A stretch of DNA of 64,000 bases from Bacteroidales bacterium. Its GTDB lineage: Bacteria > Bacteroidota > Bacteroidia > Bacteroidales > F082. The notes below the pieces were generated by a model. The model did no database searches and was not told where the DNA came from. It saw only the letters and a program-made list of their open reading frames with translations. Position numbers and translations under genes: made by a program. Numbering within the stretch: the stretch's first letter is position 1; each line of letters starts with the position of its first letter. Below are positions 34,527 to 43,088 of this stretch, one piece after another. Location of the stretch: assembly GCA_030690365.1 (NCBI GenBank), contig JAUYGX010000153.1:1-64000 (forward strand), in the 5' to 3' direction.

Positions 34527-37262
34527 TCAATCCCCATTAAATTTAAACCCAAGCGATGGTTTATTTAAACTTTTCTGTGGTTCGAACTCCTTCACATCTG
34601 CCAACAATACCGTAACCATGGCTTGTGAGGTACGTTGTGCCTGTGGCAAATCGGCCATGCGCAATTCCTGGTTTCGGATGGATTTTTCCACCACTTTCCG
34701 CATGGAGCGGGCATTGCCAAAAAAGCGGTTGCGGTTTTGGTACAGAAAAGCGATGTAGGCTTTCAGGTGTTGTTCCGCTTCAGTGTCGGGAGCCAGGCCC
34801 TTGCTTTTAAACATGCCTAAAACAATGCTGTAAAGTTGACTTTCGTTGAAATCGTTAAATAAAAAAGTGTTGTCGAAACGTGATTCCAGTCCGGGGTTCG
34901 ATTTCAGGAACTCCTGCATATTTTCGGTGTAACCCGCCACAATCAGGCTAAAGTTGCCCCGTTGGTCTTCCATTTCTTTGATAAAAGCCGCCACAGCCTG
35001 CTTGCCAAACTCGTTGTTTCTGCCTTCGGTAAGCGAATAGGCTTCATCGATAAACAGCACTCCCCCCATCGCCTGTGCGATGAGTTCCTTGGTTTTAAGG
35101 GCCGTTTGTCCCACGAAACCGGCCACCAGGGAGCTCCCGTCGGCATCCACCAAATGACCGCGCTCGAGTAAGCCCAATGCCTTGTATATTTTCCCGATGA
35201 TGCGGGCTACCGTGGTTTTACCCGTTCCCGGATTACCGGTAAAAATGCTGTGCATCGAGAAGGCCTTCAACACATCGCGGTTCATTTCCTTGTAATAACG
35301 GGTCAGCTTCACCAGTTCGTTGATTTCCTGTTTGATATTCTCCAGGCCCGTGAGTTGGTTGAGTTCATCGATGGCCAGTTTAAGTTGATCGTTGTCGATG
35401 GGAAGCTCCAGTTTCTTTTTGGTGGAAGTTTCCTCCATGTCTTCAATGTCTTCGGGCTGTATCACCGACAGGATATTTTTATTGAGTTTTTCCGGATCGT
35501 GCTGTTTAACAACCCTTACACCCATGTTCATTTTGGCCTCGTCCACCAAAGCCGTTGCAAAACGGGCATTTCCGAAGCTTTTATCACGTTTCCGGTAAGC
35601 CGTTGTAACCAGTTTAAGCAACCGTTTCTGCGCTTCGGGGCTCAATTTTACATCCTTCTTTTTAGCAGCGTATTGAGCAATCTCCACCAGTTCATCGGGG
35701 GTATAATCCTCGAAATGGAAATAATGCTTAAACCGCGATTTTAATCCGGGGTTCGATTTTATAAACGTGTCCATTTCCTTGGGGTAACCGGCCACCATGA
35801 TGGCCAAATCGCCAGCACCGTCGCTCATTTCGGTAATGAGCGCAGCAATGGCCTCAGGTCCGAAATCACTGCTCGCCCCTTCTTTAAACAGTGAGTAGGC
35901 TTCGTCGATGAACAAAATTCCGCCCCTGGCTTTTTCAATGGCCTCTTTGGTATCCTTTCCGGTTTGACGAACAAAGCCGGAAATCAAATCGTTGGCTTCC
36001 ACTTCATGCACATGGCCTTTGGAAAGCAATCCCATCGAATGGAATATTTTACCCAACAGCTTTACCACGGTGGTTTTTCCCGTTCCCGGATTTCCTGTGA
36101 AAACACTGTGCAGAATGATTTCATCCTCATCATGAAAACCGTTTTCCTTACGGTACTGCAAAAAGCTCACATAATCAACATATTCACGCACTTTGTTTTT
36201 AATGTTCTCCAGTCCGATGAGTCCGTTCAGGTCGGCCAGAATTTCTGTCAAAGGACGGTCGTCAATTTCAATTTCAACTTCCGGTGGGGCTTCTTCTTCT
36301 GAATTGTTGTCGGGTTCACCGGAAGCTGTTTTTTTGCTGTCATCAGTTTCCTTGTTTTTCAGGTTTTGGGGAGAAACATGGGTCGGGTTGTACAATCCGG
36401 CCACATCTTCATTCAACAGGGCTTCATACTCGCTCATACGTCTGACAAACGATTGGCCCACGCTAAATGGAATCACAGCCACGATGGTGTCCATAAACAC
36501 CACTTCAACCCGGTAATTATCCTCTATCCAGGTACCCCGGTTTTCGGACCCCCAGCCTGAAGTAATGGTAAAACACTCACCCACTCCTTCTTTGGGAGTG
36601 ATGTACACCATGGTGTCGGAGGAGCCGATAACCTGACCGGTATCGTCGATAAAGTTGAAAAACAATTCGCAAACCCAATCTTCGGTAATTTTGTTCAAAA
36701 AACGCAATTCTCCCATGATATACCGCGTTTCGGTGGCACTGAATGTTTTGAGATAATCACGCGATTTTTCTTCGCGGTCGCCAGCCGGGGCTTCATAGGT
36801 TCTAAAGGTAAGGGCTTCAAAATAGGGGTTGTTTTTTTCGGTTACCCGGTCGTAGTCCTCAATAAAAAAGTCGGTGGTACCAACTTCCTCTCCATCGATC
36901 TCCGCTATCCACCTGTATTTACCAGGTTTCCAGTATTTTCCCCGTTCGTCTTCGCCCCAGCCAAAAGTATAAGTAATGATGTTGTCCTCTTTCGAAATGG
37001 TGATTTCATCCTGTTTGGTACAGATTTCGTCGCCCATTTTGCCCCCGTTCATTTTAACTGCACGCAAGTGAATCTCGGCCTGCCAGTCATTTTCATCGAA
37101 AAGCTTGTTGTAAAAGGCCAGCTCTGTACTCAGATAGGTGATTTCGTTCTTATCGAACACCTTCCTGAACTTGCGTTTGTTGCCCATGGCACGGTCCCAG
37201 GCATAGGATTGCAGGCTTTTAAATTTATAGTTTTTCCCGTCTTTTGATTTCCCGAAAAGCAT
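34527..37262 (-). CDS. Twin CbxX/SpoVK-type AAA+ ATPase with duplicated N-terminal domain
   Basis: 911 aa. Residues about 1-285 hold two related beta-rich units, each ending in a GWGxExRGxW...YR pattern (FGWGEDERGKYWKPGKYRW and SGWGSENRGTWIEDNYRV). A linker follows (about 290-335, Glu/Asp-rich). Two complete AAA+ modules: GNPGTGKTT at about 389 and 674, ILFIDEAYSL and VLFIDEAYSL, and the lid FGNAR in both. The closest functional relatives are CbbX, EccA and SpoVK remodellers. Convergent with the SUKH gene, 53 nt between stops. Confidence 0.85.
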   Translation of the reverse strand: MLFGKSKDGKNYKFKSLQSYAWDRAMGNKRKFRKVFDKNEITYLSTELAFYNKLFDENDWQAEIHLRAVKMNGGKMGDEICTKQDEITISKEDNIITYTFGWGEDERGKYWKPGKYRWIAEIDGEEVGTTDFFIEDYDRVTEKNNPYFEALTFRTYEAPAGDREEKSRDYLKTFSATETRYIMGELRFLNKITEDWVCELFFNFIDDTGQVIGSSDTMVYITPKEGVGECFTITSGWGSENRGTWIEDNYRVEVVFMDTIVAVIPFSVGQSFVRRMSEYEALLNEDVAGLYNPTHVSPQNLKNKETDDSKKTASGEPDNNSEEEAPPEVEIEIDDRPLTEILADLNGLIGLENIKNKVREYVDYVSFLQYRKENGFHDEDEIILHSVFTGNPGTGKTTVVKLLGKIFHSMGLLSKGHVHEVEANDLISGFVRQTGKDTKEAIEKARGGILFIDEAYSLFKEGASSDFGPEAIAALITEMSDGAGDLAIMVAGYPKEMDTFIKSNPGLKSRFKHYFHFEDYTPDELVEIAQYAAKKKDVKLSPEAQKRLLKLVTTAYRKRDKSFGNARFATALVDEAKMNMGVRVVKQHDPEKLNKNILSVIQPEDIEDMEETSTKKKLELPIDNDQLKLAIDELNQLTGLENIKQEINELVKLTRYYKEMNRDVLKAFSMHSIFTGNPGTGKTTVARIIGKIYKALGLLERGHLVDADGSSLVAGFVGQTALKTKELIAQAMGGVLFIDEAYSLTEGRNNEFGKQAVAAFIKEMEDQRGNFSLIVAGYTENMQEFLKSNPGLESRFDNTFLFNDFNESQLYSIVLGMFKSKGLAPDTEAEQHLKAYIAFLYQNRNRFFGNARSMRKVVEKSIRNQELRMADLPQAQRTSQAMVTVLLADVKEFEPQKSLNKPSLGFKFNGD

Positions 37263-37362
37263 ACTTAAATTAATTTTGATGAGGTTTTTTACCGGATAAA
37301 ATTACAAAAGAATGCCATTGATCCTACCAATAATAAAGGGTTCCTTTGTCAGTTATCAGAAA

Positions 37363-37394
37363 TTGACATTTTGTGCTTAAATTGTGTATTTTTG
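37363..37394 (+). promoter_or_regulatory. Promoter of the T9SS endonuclease/phosphatase gene
   Basis: TTG at 37363-37365, 21 nt, TATTTTTG at 37387-37394. Leader about 13 nt. Confidence 0.65.
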
Positions 37395-37411
37395 TGAGAT
37401 AACTCAGCCAC

Positions 37412-38692
37412 ATGAACAAGATTCTACTTTGTATCATTCTGATCGCCAGCCTAAACTTATTTTCGCAGGATACGCTGACTTTTATGCAATATAACCTGCT
37501 GAATTATGGCAATTTCACGGATTATTGCACTTCCATAAACAATAACATTGAGGAGAAAGATCAATATATCAGCACCATCGTACAATATCTTCAGCCGAAT
37601 GTTTTTACGGTAAATGAAGTTGCGGGATCGGAAGCCATTCACCAACATTTACTCGATCAGGCTGTCAATGCGGGTGGATCCGACAAATACAAAATGGCCA
37701 ACTTTATTCATGTAGCGTCTCCGTATCTTGTAAACCTTTTGTTTTACGATCATCAAAAATTAACCTTGCATTCTCACTTTATTGCACAAAGTTGGATACG
37801 CGATGTGGATGTTTATAAACTATATTACAACTCAAACGATCTTGAAAGTGGCGATACGGCTTTTGTGGTTTGTGTGGTGGCCCATTTAAAGGCAGGCAAT
37901 ACTTCAGCGGATGCTGTTAAAAGAACCACCATGGCACAAAACACCATGACTTTTTTAGAGAATTATGGTGATGACGAAAACTATCTGTTGAGTGGCGATT
38001 TTAATGTGTACACCAGTTCCGAAGAGGCTTACCAGACATTTACCCAGTATTCGAATTCCTCGTTGCGGTTTAGCGATCCCATCGACAAACCGGGTGCATG
38101 GAACAACAATTCAGCATTTGCGGCTTACCATACCCAAAGTACCCATTCAACTTCATCAGGATGTCCCTCAACTGGTGGCATGGACGACCGATTTGATTTT
38201 ATTCTGATGTCGAATAACCTTAAATTTGGAGTTAAACACCTGACCTATGTTCCTGGTTCGTATCATGCGGTTGGACAGGATGGACTACATTTCAACAAGG
38301 ATATCACGGCATCACCAACCAACACAAGTGTGCCTGCGGATGTGTTAACCGCCCTCTACGGAAATTCGGATCACCTTCCGGTGACCCTGAAACTGGCCGT
38401 GGACAAAACCCTTGGCATTTCCGACCGGCTTGCCGCCGATTTTCAGAGCATCCGGTTCAACAACCCGGTTACCTCCCAAATCAGGTTAACAATAACCACT
38501 GCGAAACCAACCAGACTTTATGTGGATTTATTTAACCTTTGCGGGAAAGCGGTTTTTAAACTCACCGAAAATCTGATATCCGGACAAAACCAACTCGACC
38601 TTCATGTGGAAGGAATACCTGCCGGTATGTATTTAATGAAAATGAGCGGGGAAAATAAACAAACAGTAACCAGGAAGCTGGTGATCAACTAA
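37412..38692 (+). CDS. Endonuclease/exonuclease/phosphatase family protein, T9SS-exported
   Basis: 426 aa with a signal peptide (MNKILLCIILIASLNLFSQ). The core shows EEP-superfamily strands: FMQYNLLNYGN (Asn and first metal region), NEVAG (catalytic Glu), VVAHLKAG, LSGDFNVY (Asp/Asn), DRFDFIL and the terminal GNSDHLPV (Asp-His). The last 80 residues match a type IX secretion type A sorting domain: NPVTSQIRLTI, VDLFNLCGKAV, GMYLMKMSGENKQTVTRKLVI. It is therefore predicted to be secreted or surface-bound. The nucleic acid or phosphoester substrate is unknown. Its 3' end overlaps the convergent regulator gene by 4 nt. Confidence 0.85.
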   Translation: MNKILLCIILIASLNLFSQDTLTFMQYNLLNYGNFTDYCTSINNNIEEKDQYISTIVQYLQPNVFTVNEVAGSEAIHQHLLDQAVNAGGSDKYKMANFIHVASPYLVNLLFYDHQKLTLHSHFIAQSWIRDVDVYKLYYNSNDLESGDTAFVVCVVAHLKAGNTSADAVKRTTMAQNTMTFLENYGDDENYLLSGDFNVYTSSEEAYQTFTQYSNSSLRFSDPIDKPGAWNNNSAFAAYHTQSTHSTSSGCPSTGGMDDRFDFILMSNNLKFGVKHLTYVPGSYHAVGQDGLHFNKDITASPTNTSVPADVLTALYGNSDHLPVTLKLAVDKTLGISDRLAADFQSIRFNNPVTSQIRLTITTAKPTRLYVDLFNLCGKAVFKLTENLISGQNQLDLHVEGIPAGMYLMKMSGENKQTVTRKLVIN

Positions 38693-39306
38693 AAAGAGGT
38701 GGACTGCTTTTTTTCGTTGTAATAATCAATCCCTTTTTGAGTGCCAATGCTCATCACAAAATTGTCAAACATTTGATCGAAGAGGGTATTAAACGAAAAC
38801 TGTTCAGGCGGAAAACTGTCCGGATCATGAATATCCAGCAAGCGGCTGATGTACCTCCGGGCAACGAGTTCAATGCTTAAATCATCGCGGTACATGCCCT
38901 GGCTGATCCCTTTACGCATGTTTACCTGTATCTTTTCGTTGATAAACGCAATCCGTTTATCCAGGTGTTTTTGATAGACTTTAGGATGCTTGTATTTATA
39001 ATCGTGTGTAACGGAAGGACTCAGGTTGCGAAATTTAGCAGACATTTCCTTACTAACAGTAAACAAGATGTCGATAGCATCTTCATTACCATCGAAGTTG
39101 AAATCCTTAAAAATAACCTCGAACATATCGCGCTCATTTTCAAGAATGAGTGCCACCAACTGTTCATCCGATTTGATTTTATGTTTAACAATTTCAGCCT
39201 CAAATTCAGCAATGGCAAGAAGTTTATCCAATACAACAGCATCAGTACCCTGTTGGTTGGTCATGTTTCTGATGGTTGTAATAAAAGTCTTTAACTCTTT
39301 TTTCAC
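38689..39306 (-). CDS. TetR-family-like regulator with degenerate HTH
   Basis: 205 aa from the GTG at 39306, which the -7 box at 39334-39341 supports (leader about 20 nt); an ATG at 39264 would remove the first helix. The C-terminal half has the TetR effector-domain layout common in Bacteroidota (GISQGMYRDDLSIELVARRYISRLLDIHDPD). At the HTH position the usual GVSKGTLYxYFxSKEEL reads EFEAEIVKHKIKSDEQL, so DNA contact may be lost or altered. Neighbour of the EEP gene, in convergent orientation. Confidence 0.6.
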   Translation of the reverse strand: MKKELKTFITTIRNMTNQQGTDAVVLDKLLAIAEFEAEIVKHKIKSDEQLVALILENERDMFEVIFKDFNFDGNEDAIDILFTVSKEMSAKFRNLSPSVTHDYKYKHPKVYQKHLDKRIAFINEKIQVNMRKGISQGMYRDDLSIELVARRYISRLLDIHDPDSFPPEQFSFNTLFDQMFDNFVMSIGTQKGIDYYNEKKQSTSF

Positions 39307-39333
39307 TGCCTAATAGGGATTGTATATCGACGA

Positions 39334-39341
39334 CAAAAGTA
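39334..39341 (-). promoter_or_regulatory. -7 box TACTTTTG for the TetR-like gene
   Basis: CAAAAGTA on plus. Decides for the GTG start at 39306. Confidence 0.5.
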
Positions 39342-39518
39342 GAAAAATAGTGCTTACTTGTTAAGTTAATATTAAAATTAGTTCTTAATAAAACAGGTAG
39401 TTCTCTATATCTCAGTAATTAAAGACGTTTAAACACCTTTTTCATAGTTCCTATGTAGGATTTTTGGTAGAGGTTGTGCTTGTGGGTTTGGAGGTTGGTT
39501 GTGCGAAACTGGCTGAGG

Positions 39519-39590
39519 GATTTTTTGGGCGGTTTTGGGTTTGATGACCCCACCCGAACCCCTCCCCGAAGGTGAGGGGCATGAAAAAAT
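39519..39590. repeat. Dispersed repeat with CCCCTcccc hairpin, copy 1
   Basis: Shares GGTTTTGGGTTTGAT, CCCC, then a hairpin CCCCTCCCC-gaa-GGTGAGGGG with the copy at 39686. A common Bacteroidota intergenic repeat type. The rest of 39342-39877 holds no gene. Confidence 0.6.
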
Positions 39591-39685
39591 GATAAAAATT
39601 GAATTTAGGACATCAGATTTGTAGGAAATGTAAAAAATGAAACATGGGGTTCCTATAAATCTTATGCTTTCTATTTCCTCTGTGG

Positions 39686-39770
39686 GGTTTTTCGGACGGT
39701 TTTGGGTTTGATAACCCCAACCCAACCCCTCCCCAAAGGTGAGGGGCTTGAAAAAAAAGAATAAAATCGA
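39686..39770. repeat. Dispersed repeat with CCCCTcccc hairpin, copy 2
   Basis: Second copy, 167 nt after the first, with the loop changed to AAA and flanked by an A-run. Same orientation as copy 1. Confidence 0.6.
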
Positions 39771-39877
39771 ATGTAAGAGAGCTGGTTGTATGAAGAATTT
39801 TAGTTTCAGTCTCTGGAGCTGGTTGTTAGGAAGGTTTTGATAAACTCAAGTCCTGTTCATAATAACCTGCTTTTTAC

Positions 39878-39885
39878 TACTTTTG
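39878..39885 (+). promoter_or_regulatory. -7 box TACTTTTG directly before trpS
   Basis: Only four bases (CGCC) separate the box from the ATG at 39890. Transcription would start at or within a few bases of the ATG, implying a leaderless or near-leaderless mRNA. Confidence 0.5.
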
Positions 39886-39889
39886 CGCC

Positions 39890-40906
39890 ATGGAAAAGAA
39901 AGAAATTGTACTGAGTGGCATCAGGCCCACCGGCAACTTACACCTGGGTAACTACTTTGGTGCTGTAAAGAATTTTGTTAAGATGCAGGAAACACATACC
40001 TGTTTCTTTTTTATTGCTGACTATCACTCGCTTACCACACATCCTACACCCGGAAACCTGCAACAAAATGTACGTCAGGTACTTGTGGAATACCTGGCCG
40101 CCGGCCTCAATCCTGAAAAGGCTACCCTGTATCTGCAAAGCGATCTCCCGGAAACGGCCGAACTTTACCTTTTCCTGAATATGAATGCATACATGGGCGA
40201 ACTCGAAAGGGTAACTACTTTTAAGGAAAAAGCCCGTAAACAACCCGATAACATCAACGCGGGACTGTTAACGTACCCCACACTGATGGCGGCCGATATC
40301 ATTATTCATAAGGCCAATAAAGTGCCTGTTGGCAAGGATCAGGAGCAAAACCTGGAGATGGCCCGTACTTTTGCCCGCCGTTTTAATCACATGTATAACG
40401 TTGAGTTTTTCCCACAACCTTCGGCCTTTAATTTTGGCGAAGAATTGGTGAAAATTCCAGGGCTGGATGGCTCTGGAAAAATGGGTAAATCAGAAGGAGA
40501 AGGCAATGCCATATTCTTAATGGACGATCCAAAGGTACTGCGCAAAAAGGTGATGCGTGCGGTCAGCGACAGCGGCCCTACCGAGATAAACCAGGTGAAA
40601 CCAGAACCCATCGAAAACCTGTTTTCGCTGCTAAAAGTGGTGTCGCAACCCGATGTAGTGGACTATTTCAACGATCAGTACAACAACTGCAACATCCGTT
40701 ACGGAGACCTTAAAAAGCAACTGGCCGAAGATATGATTGCTTTTACAGCTCCTATCAGGGAACGGATTGCGGAACTTAACGCCGATCAGGATTATATTAC
40801 CCGCGTGATGAACCTGGGTGCTGAAAAGGCCCGTGAAAGCGGACGCCATACCGTAGAAGAAGTTCGTCAGATCATTGGTTTTAGAAAATACTACCCGTTC
40901 ACTTGA
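39890..40906 (+). CDS. trpS: Tryptophanyl-tRNA synthetase
   Basis: 338 aa, class I aminoacyl-tRNA synthetase. The HIGH-like signature is PTGNLHLGNYFG near the N-terminus. The KMSKS-like loop reads SGKMGKSEGEGN (DNA about 40471-40500), with Gly at the first Ser. A conserved AADIIIHKANKVPVGKDQEQ block binds substrate. It charges tRNA-Trp. The stop overlaps the TTG start of hflX (TTGA). In HipBST of E. coli the kinase targets the first Ser of KMSKS in TrpS, which is absent here. Confidence 0.95.
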   Translation: MEKKEIVLSGIRPTGNLHLGNYFGAVKNFVKMQETHTCFFFIADYHSLTTHPTPGNLQQNVRQVLVEYLAAGLNPEKATLYLQSDLPETAELYLFLNMNAYMGELERVTTFKEKARKQPDNINAGLLTYPTLMAADIIIHKANKVPVGKDQEQNLEMARTFARRFNHMYNVEFFPQPSAFNFGEELVKIPGLDGSGKMGKSEGEGNAIFLMDDPKVLRKKVMRAVSDSGPTEINQVKPEPIENLFSLLKVVSQPDVVDYFNDQYNNCNIRYGDLKKQLAEDMIAFTAPIRERIAELNADQDYITRVMNLGAEKARESGRHTVEEVRQIIGFRKYYPFT

Positions 40907-42090
40907 TAGAAAAAAACACATTTCCAAAAATAGCCGAAAGAGCCATCCTGGTTGGTTTAATTACCCGTGAAACCGATAAGGAAAAAGCCAATGAATACCT
41001 GGATGAATTGTCCTTTTTGGTGGATACGGCGGGTGGAATTCCTGTCAACAGGTTTATTCAGGCACTCGACACTCCCAATCCAAAGACTTTTGTCGGCACC
41101 GGAAAACTGGAAGAAATAAAAGCCTACATCGAAGCCGCAGAAATTGACCTGGTGGTTTTTGATGATGAACTAAGCCCATCGCAACTGCGAAATGTGGAAA
41201 GAGAACTGGAATGCAAAGTGCTCGACCGAACTAACCTCATACTGGATATTTTTGCGAAACGGGCCCAAACGGCACATGCCAAAGTACAGGTAGAGCTGGC
41301 TCAATATCAATACCTGCTACCACGACTCACTGGTATGTGGACCCACCTCGAACGGCAAAAGGGAGGTATCGGCCTGCGCGGTCCGGGAGAAACGGAAATT
41401 GAAACCGACCGACGCATCATCCGCGACAAAATCTCGTTGCTCAAAAAACGGCTCATCGACATCGACAAGCAAATGGCCACCCAGCGTAAAAACCGTGGTA
41501 GTATGATTCGCGTGGCACTGGTAGGTTATACCAATGTGGGAAAGTCCACTTTGATGAACTTGCTGAGCAAATCGGAGATTTTTGCCGAAAACAAACTCTT
41601 CGCCACACTCGATACCACTGTCCGTAAGGTAGTGATCGAAAACCTGCCTTTTTTATTGTCGGATACCGTTGGGTTTATACGCAAATTGCCCCACAGCCTG
41701 GTGGAATCATTTAAATCAACACTTGACGAAGTGCGCGAATCGGACATCCTGTTGCACGTGGTGGATATTTCGCATCCTGAGTTTGAAGACCAGATAAAAA
41801 CAGTAAACCAGACACTTGCTGAAATCGGAGCGGGTGACAAGCCTATTATCATGGTGTTTAACAAGGTAGATGCTTATGCCGTTTTAAAGCTGGAAACAGA
41901 TGATTTTGATCAGGATCACCCATTGACTCTTGAAGAGTTGAAACAAACCTGGATGGCAAAAGAAAATCACCCGTGCATTTTTATTTCGGCCAAAACAAAA
42001 GAACAGTTCGACGAGTTGAAAGAGCTGTTATACAACGAAATAAAGGTTGTTCACGCCATCCGATATCCTTACAATAACTTTCTTTATTAA
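40903..42090 (+). CDS. hflX: GTPase HflX
   Basis: 395 aa, starting at the TTG that overlaps the trpS stop by 4 nt; no closer ATG preserves the conserved ERAILVGL start. N-terminal HflX domain (TFVGTGKLEEIK, GPGETEIETDRR), coiled coil, then the G-domain: VGYTNVGKST, DTVGFIRKLP, FNKVD. It rescues stalled ribosomes by splitting subunits and is often a stress factor. The 4-nt overlap suggests translational coupling with trpS. Its stop is 1 nt from the convergent TPR gene. Confidence 0.95.
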   Translation: MIEKNTFPKIAERAILVGLITRETDKEKANEYLDELSFLVDTAGGIPVNRFIQALDTPNPKTFVGTGKLEEIKAYIEAAEIDLVVFDDELSPSQLRNVERELECKVLDRTNLILDIFAKRAQTAHAKVQVELAQYQYLLPRLTGMWTHLERQKGGIGLRGPGETEIETDRRIIRDKISLLKKRLIDIDKQMATQRKNRGSMIRVALVGYTNVGKSTLMNLLSKSEIFAENKLFATLDTTVRKVVIENLPFLLSDTVGFIRKLPHSLVESFKSTLDEVRESDILLHVVDISHPEFEDQIKTVNQTLAEIGAGDKPIIMVFNKVDAYAVLKLETDDFDQDHPLTLEELKQTWMAKENHPCIFISAKTKEQFDELKELLYNEIKVVHAIRYPYNNFLY

Positions 42091-42091
42091 G

Positions 42092-42931
42092 TTATTTGTT
42101 TTCGCCCGGTTTTTTAGGTGTACAATAAATACTGACCGCTTTTTTGGCTTCTTCATTTCCCATTTCGGCGGCTTTTTTCCAATCGATGCAGGCCTTGTCG
42201 CGATCGTTCAGGTAAAAATACGCCAGCCCTCGGTTCATATATGATTTGTCGTTGTTGGGTTCGAATTTAATGGCGTTGTCAAGGTCCGATAGGGATGCCT
42301 GATAATTCTTCAACTGTCCATTGACAGTACCCCGGTTATAGTATGCCAAAGCATATTTGGGTGCAATCTGAATAGCTTGGTTATAGTAATCGTTTGCTTT
42401 TTGCAGATCACCTTTGTTAAAATAAACCATCCCAATTCCAACCAGTGAAGCCGAATCGGTAGGATTGTACTTTACCGCATCCTGATAATAGGAAAGTGCC
42501 AGATCAGGTTGATTTTGCATGGCATAAATTTTACCTATATTATAGTAGGCTTTATCGTTGTTTTCATCCAGTTCGAGTACATTTTTAAAAGCTTTAATGG
42601 CCTCATCCATTTCTCCTTGCTGGTAGTATTGCATTCCGTTGTTAAAAGCTGTTTTAGCTCTTCGTTTTTCCAGGTTTTTTTCCTTTTCTTCTGGAGTTGG
42701 CTCCTGATTACCTCCGGTTTTCACTGTGGCTTCGGACATATTTACTTCCATCGGATTCATTCCTGGGTTTTCGGGATGCAGGGTAATTTCGGCCGTTTTG
42801 TCATCCGCCTTTGCGGTTACCGACGTTTTGCTCAGCTTTTGCACAGTTTCCTTATTCTCAGCTTTGTTGTTCGACTGACAAGACAACATCAACATAAATC
42901 CCACGATGGTAATTGTAAAAAGATATTTCAT
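42092..42931 (-). CDS. TPR lipoprotein
   Basis: 279 aa from ATG 42931; the longer ORF to 42994 is rejected because a -7 box at 42948-42955 puts transcription start just upstream of 42931. Lipobox LMLSC. A low-complexity linker (about 25-85) precedes five TPR units (NGMQYYQQGEMDEAIKAFKNVLELDENN, AYYNIGKIYAMQNQPDLALSYYQ and so on). Likely an outer-membrane or periplasmic scaffold. Partners unknown. Confidence 0.85.
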   Translation of the reverse strand: MKYLFTITIVGFMLMLSCQSNNKAENKETVQKLSKTSVTAKADDKTAEITLHPENPGMNPMEVNMSEATVKTGGNQEPTPEEKEKNLEKRRAKTAFNNGMQYYQQGEMDEAIKAFKNVLELDENNDKAYYNIGKIYAMQNQPDLALSYYQDAVKYNPTDSASLVGIGMVYFNKGDLQKANDYYNQAIQIAPKYALAYYNRGTVNGQLKNYQASLSDLDNAIKFEPNNDKSYMNRGLAYFYLNDRDKACIDWKKAAEMGNEEAKKAVSIYCTPKKPGENK

Positions 42932-42947
42932 TTTCAATAAATTTTGA

Positions 42948-42955
42948 CAAAGATA
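42948..42955 (-). promoter_or_regulatory. -7 box TATCTTTG for the TPR lipoprotein gene
   Basis: CAAAGATA on plus; leader about 11 nt. It fixes the ATG at 42931. Confidence 0.5.
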
Positions 42956-43088
42956 ACAATGATTAAAAAGCTGATGGCGTTTGCTTTGGATCATAACAAT
43001 AAAATTTGTTAATGCATTCTTTCCCAGATCAAAATCAGGGATATAAAAAAATACGACTTTTACACTTTAAAACCGATTTCACTACTTT

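Noticed and set aside
42932-42994. N-terminal extension of the TPR lipoprotein
   Set aside because: It would place a -7 box inside the gene and put the lipobox at residue 38, too deep for a signal peptide.
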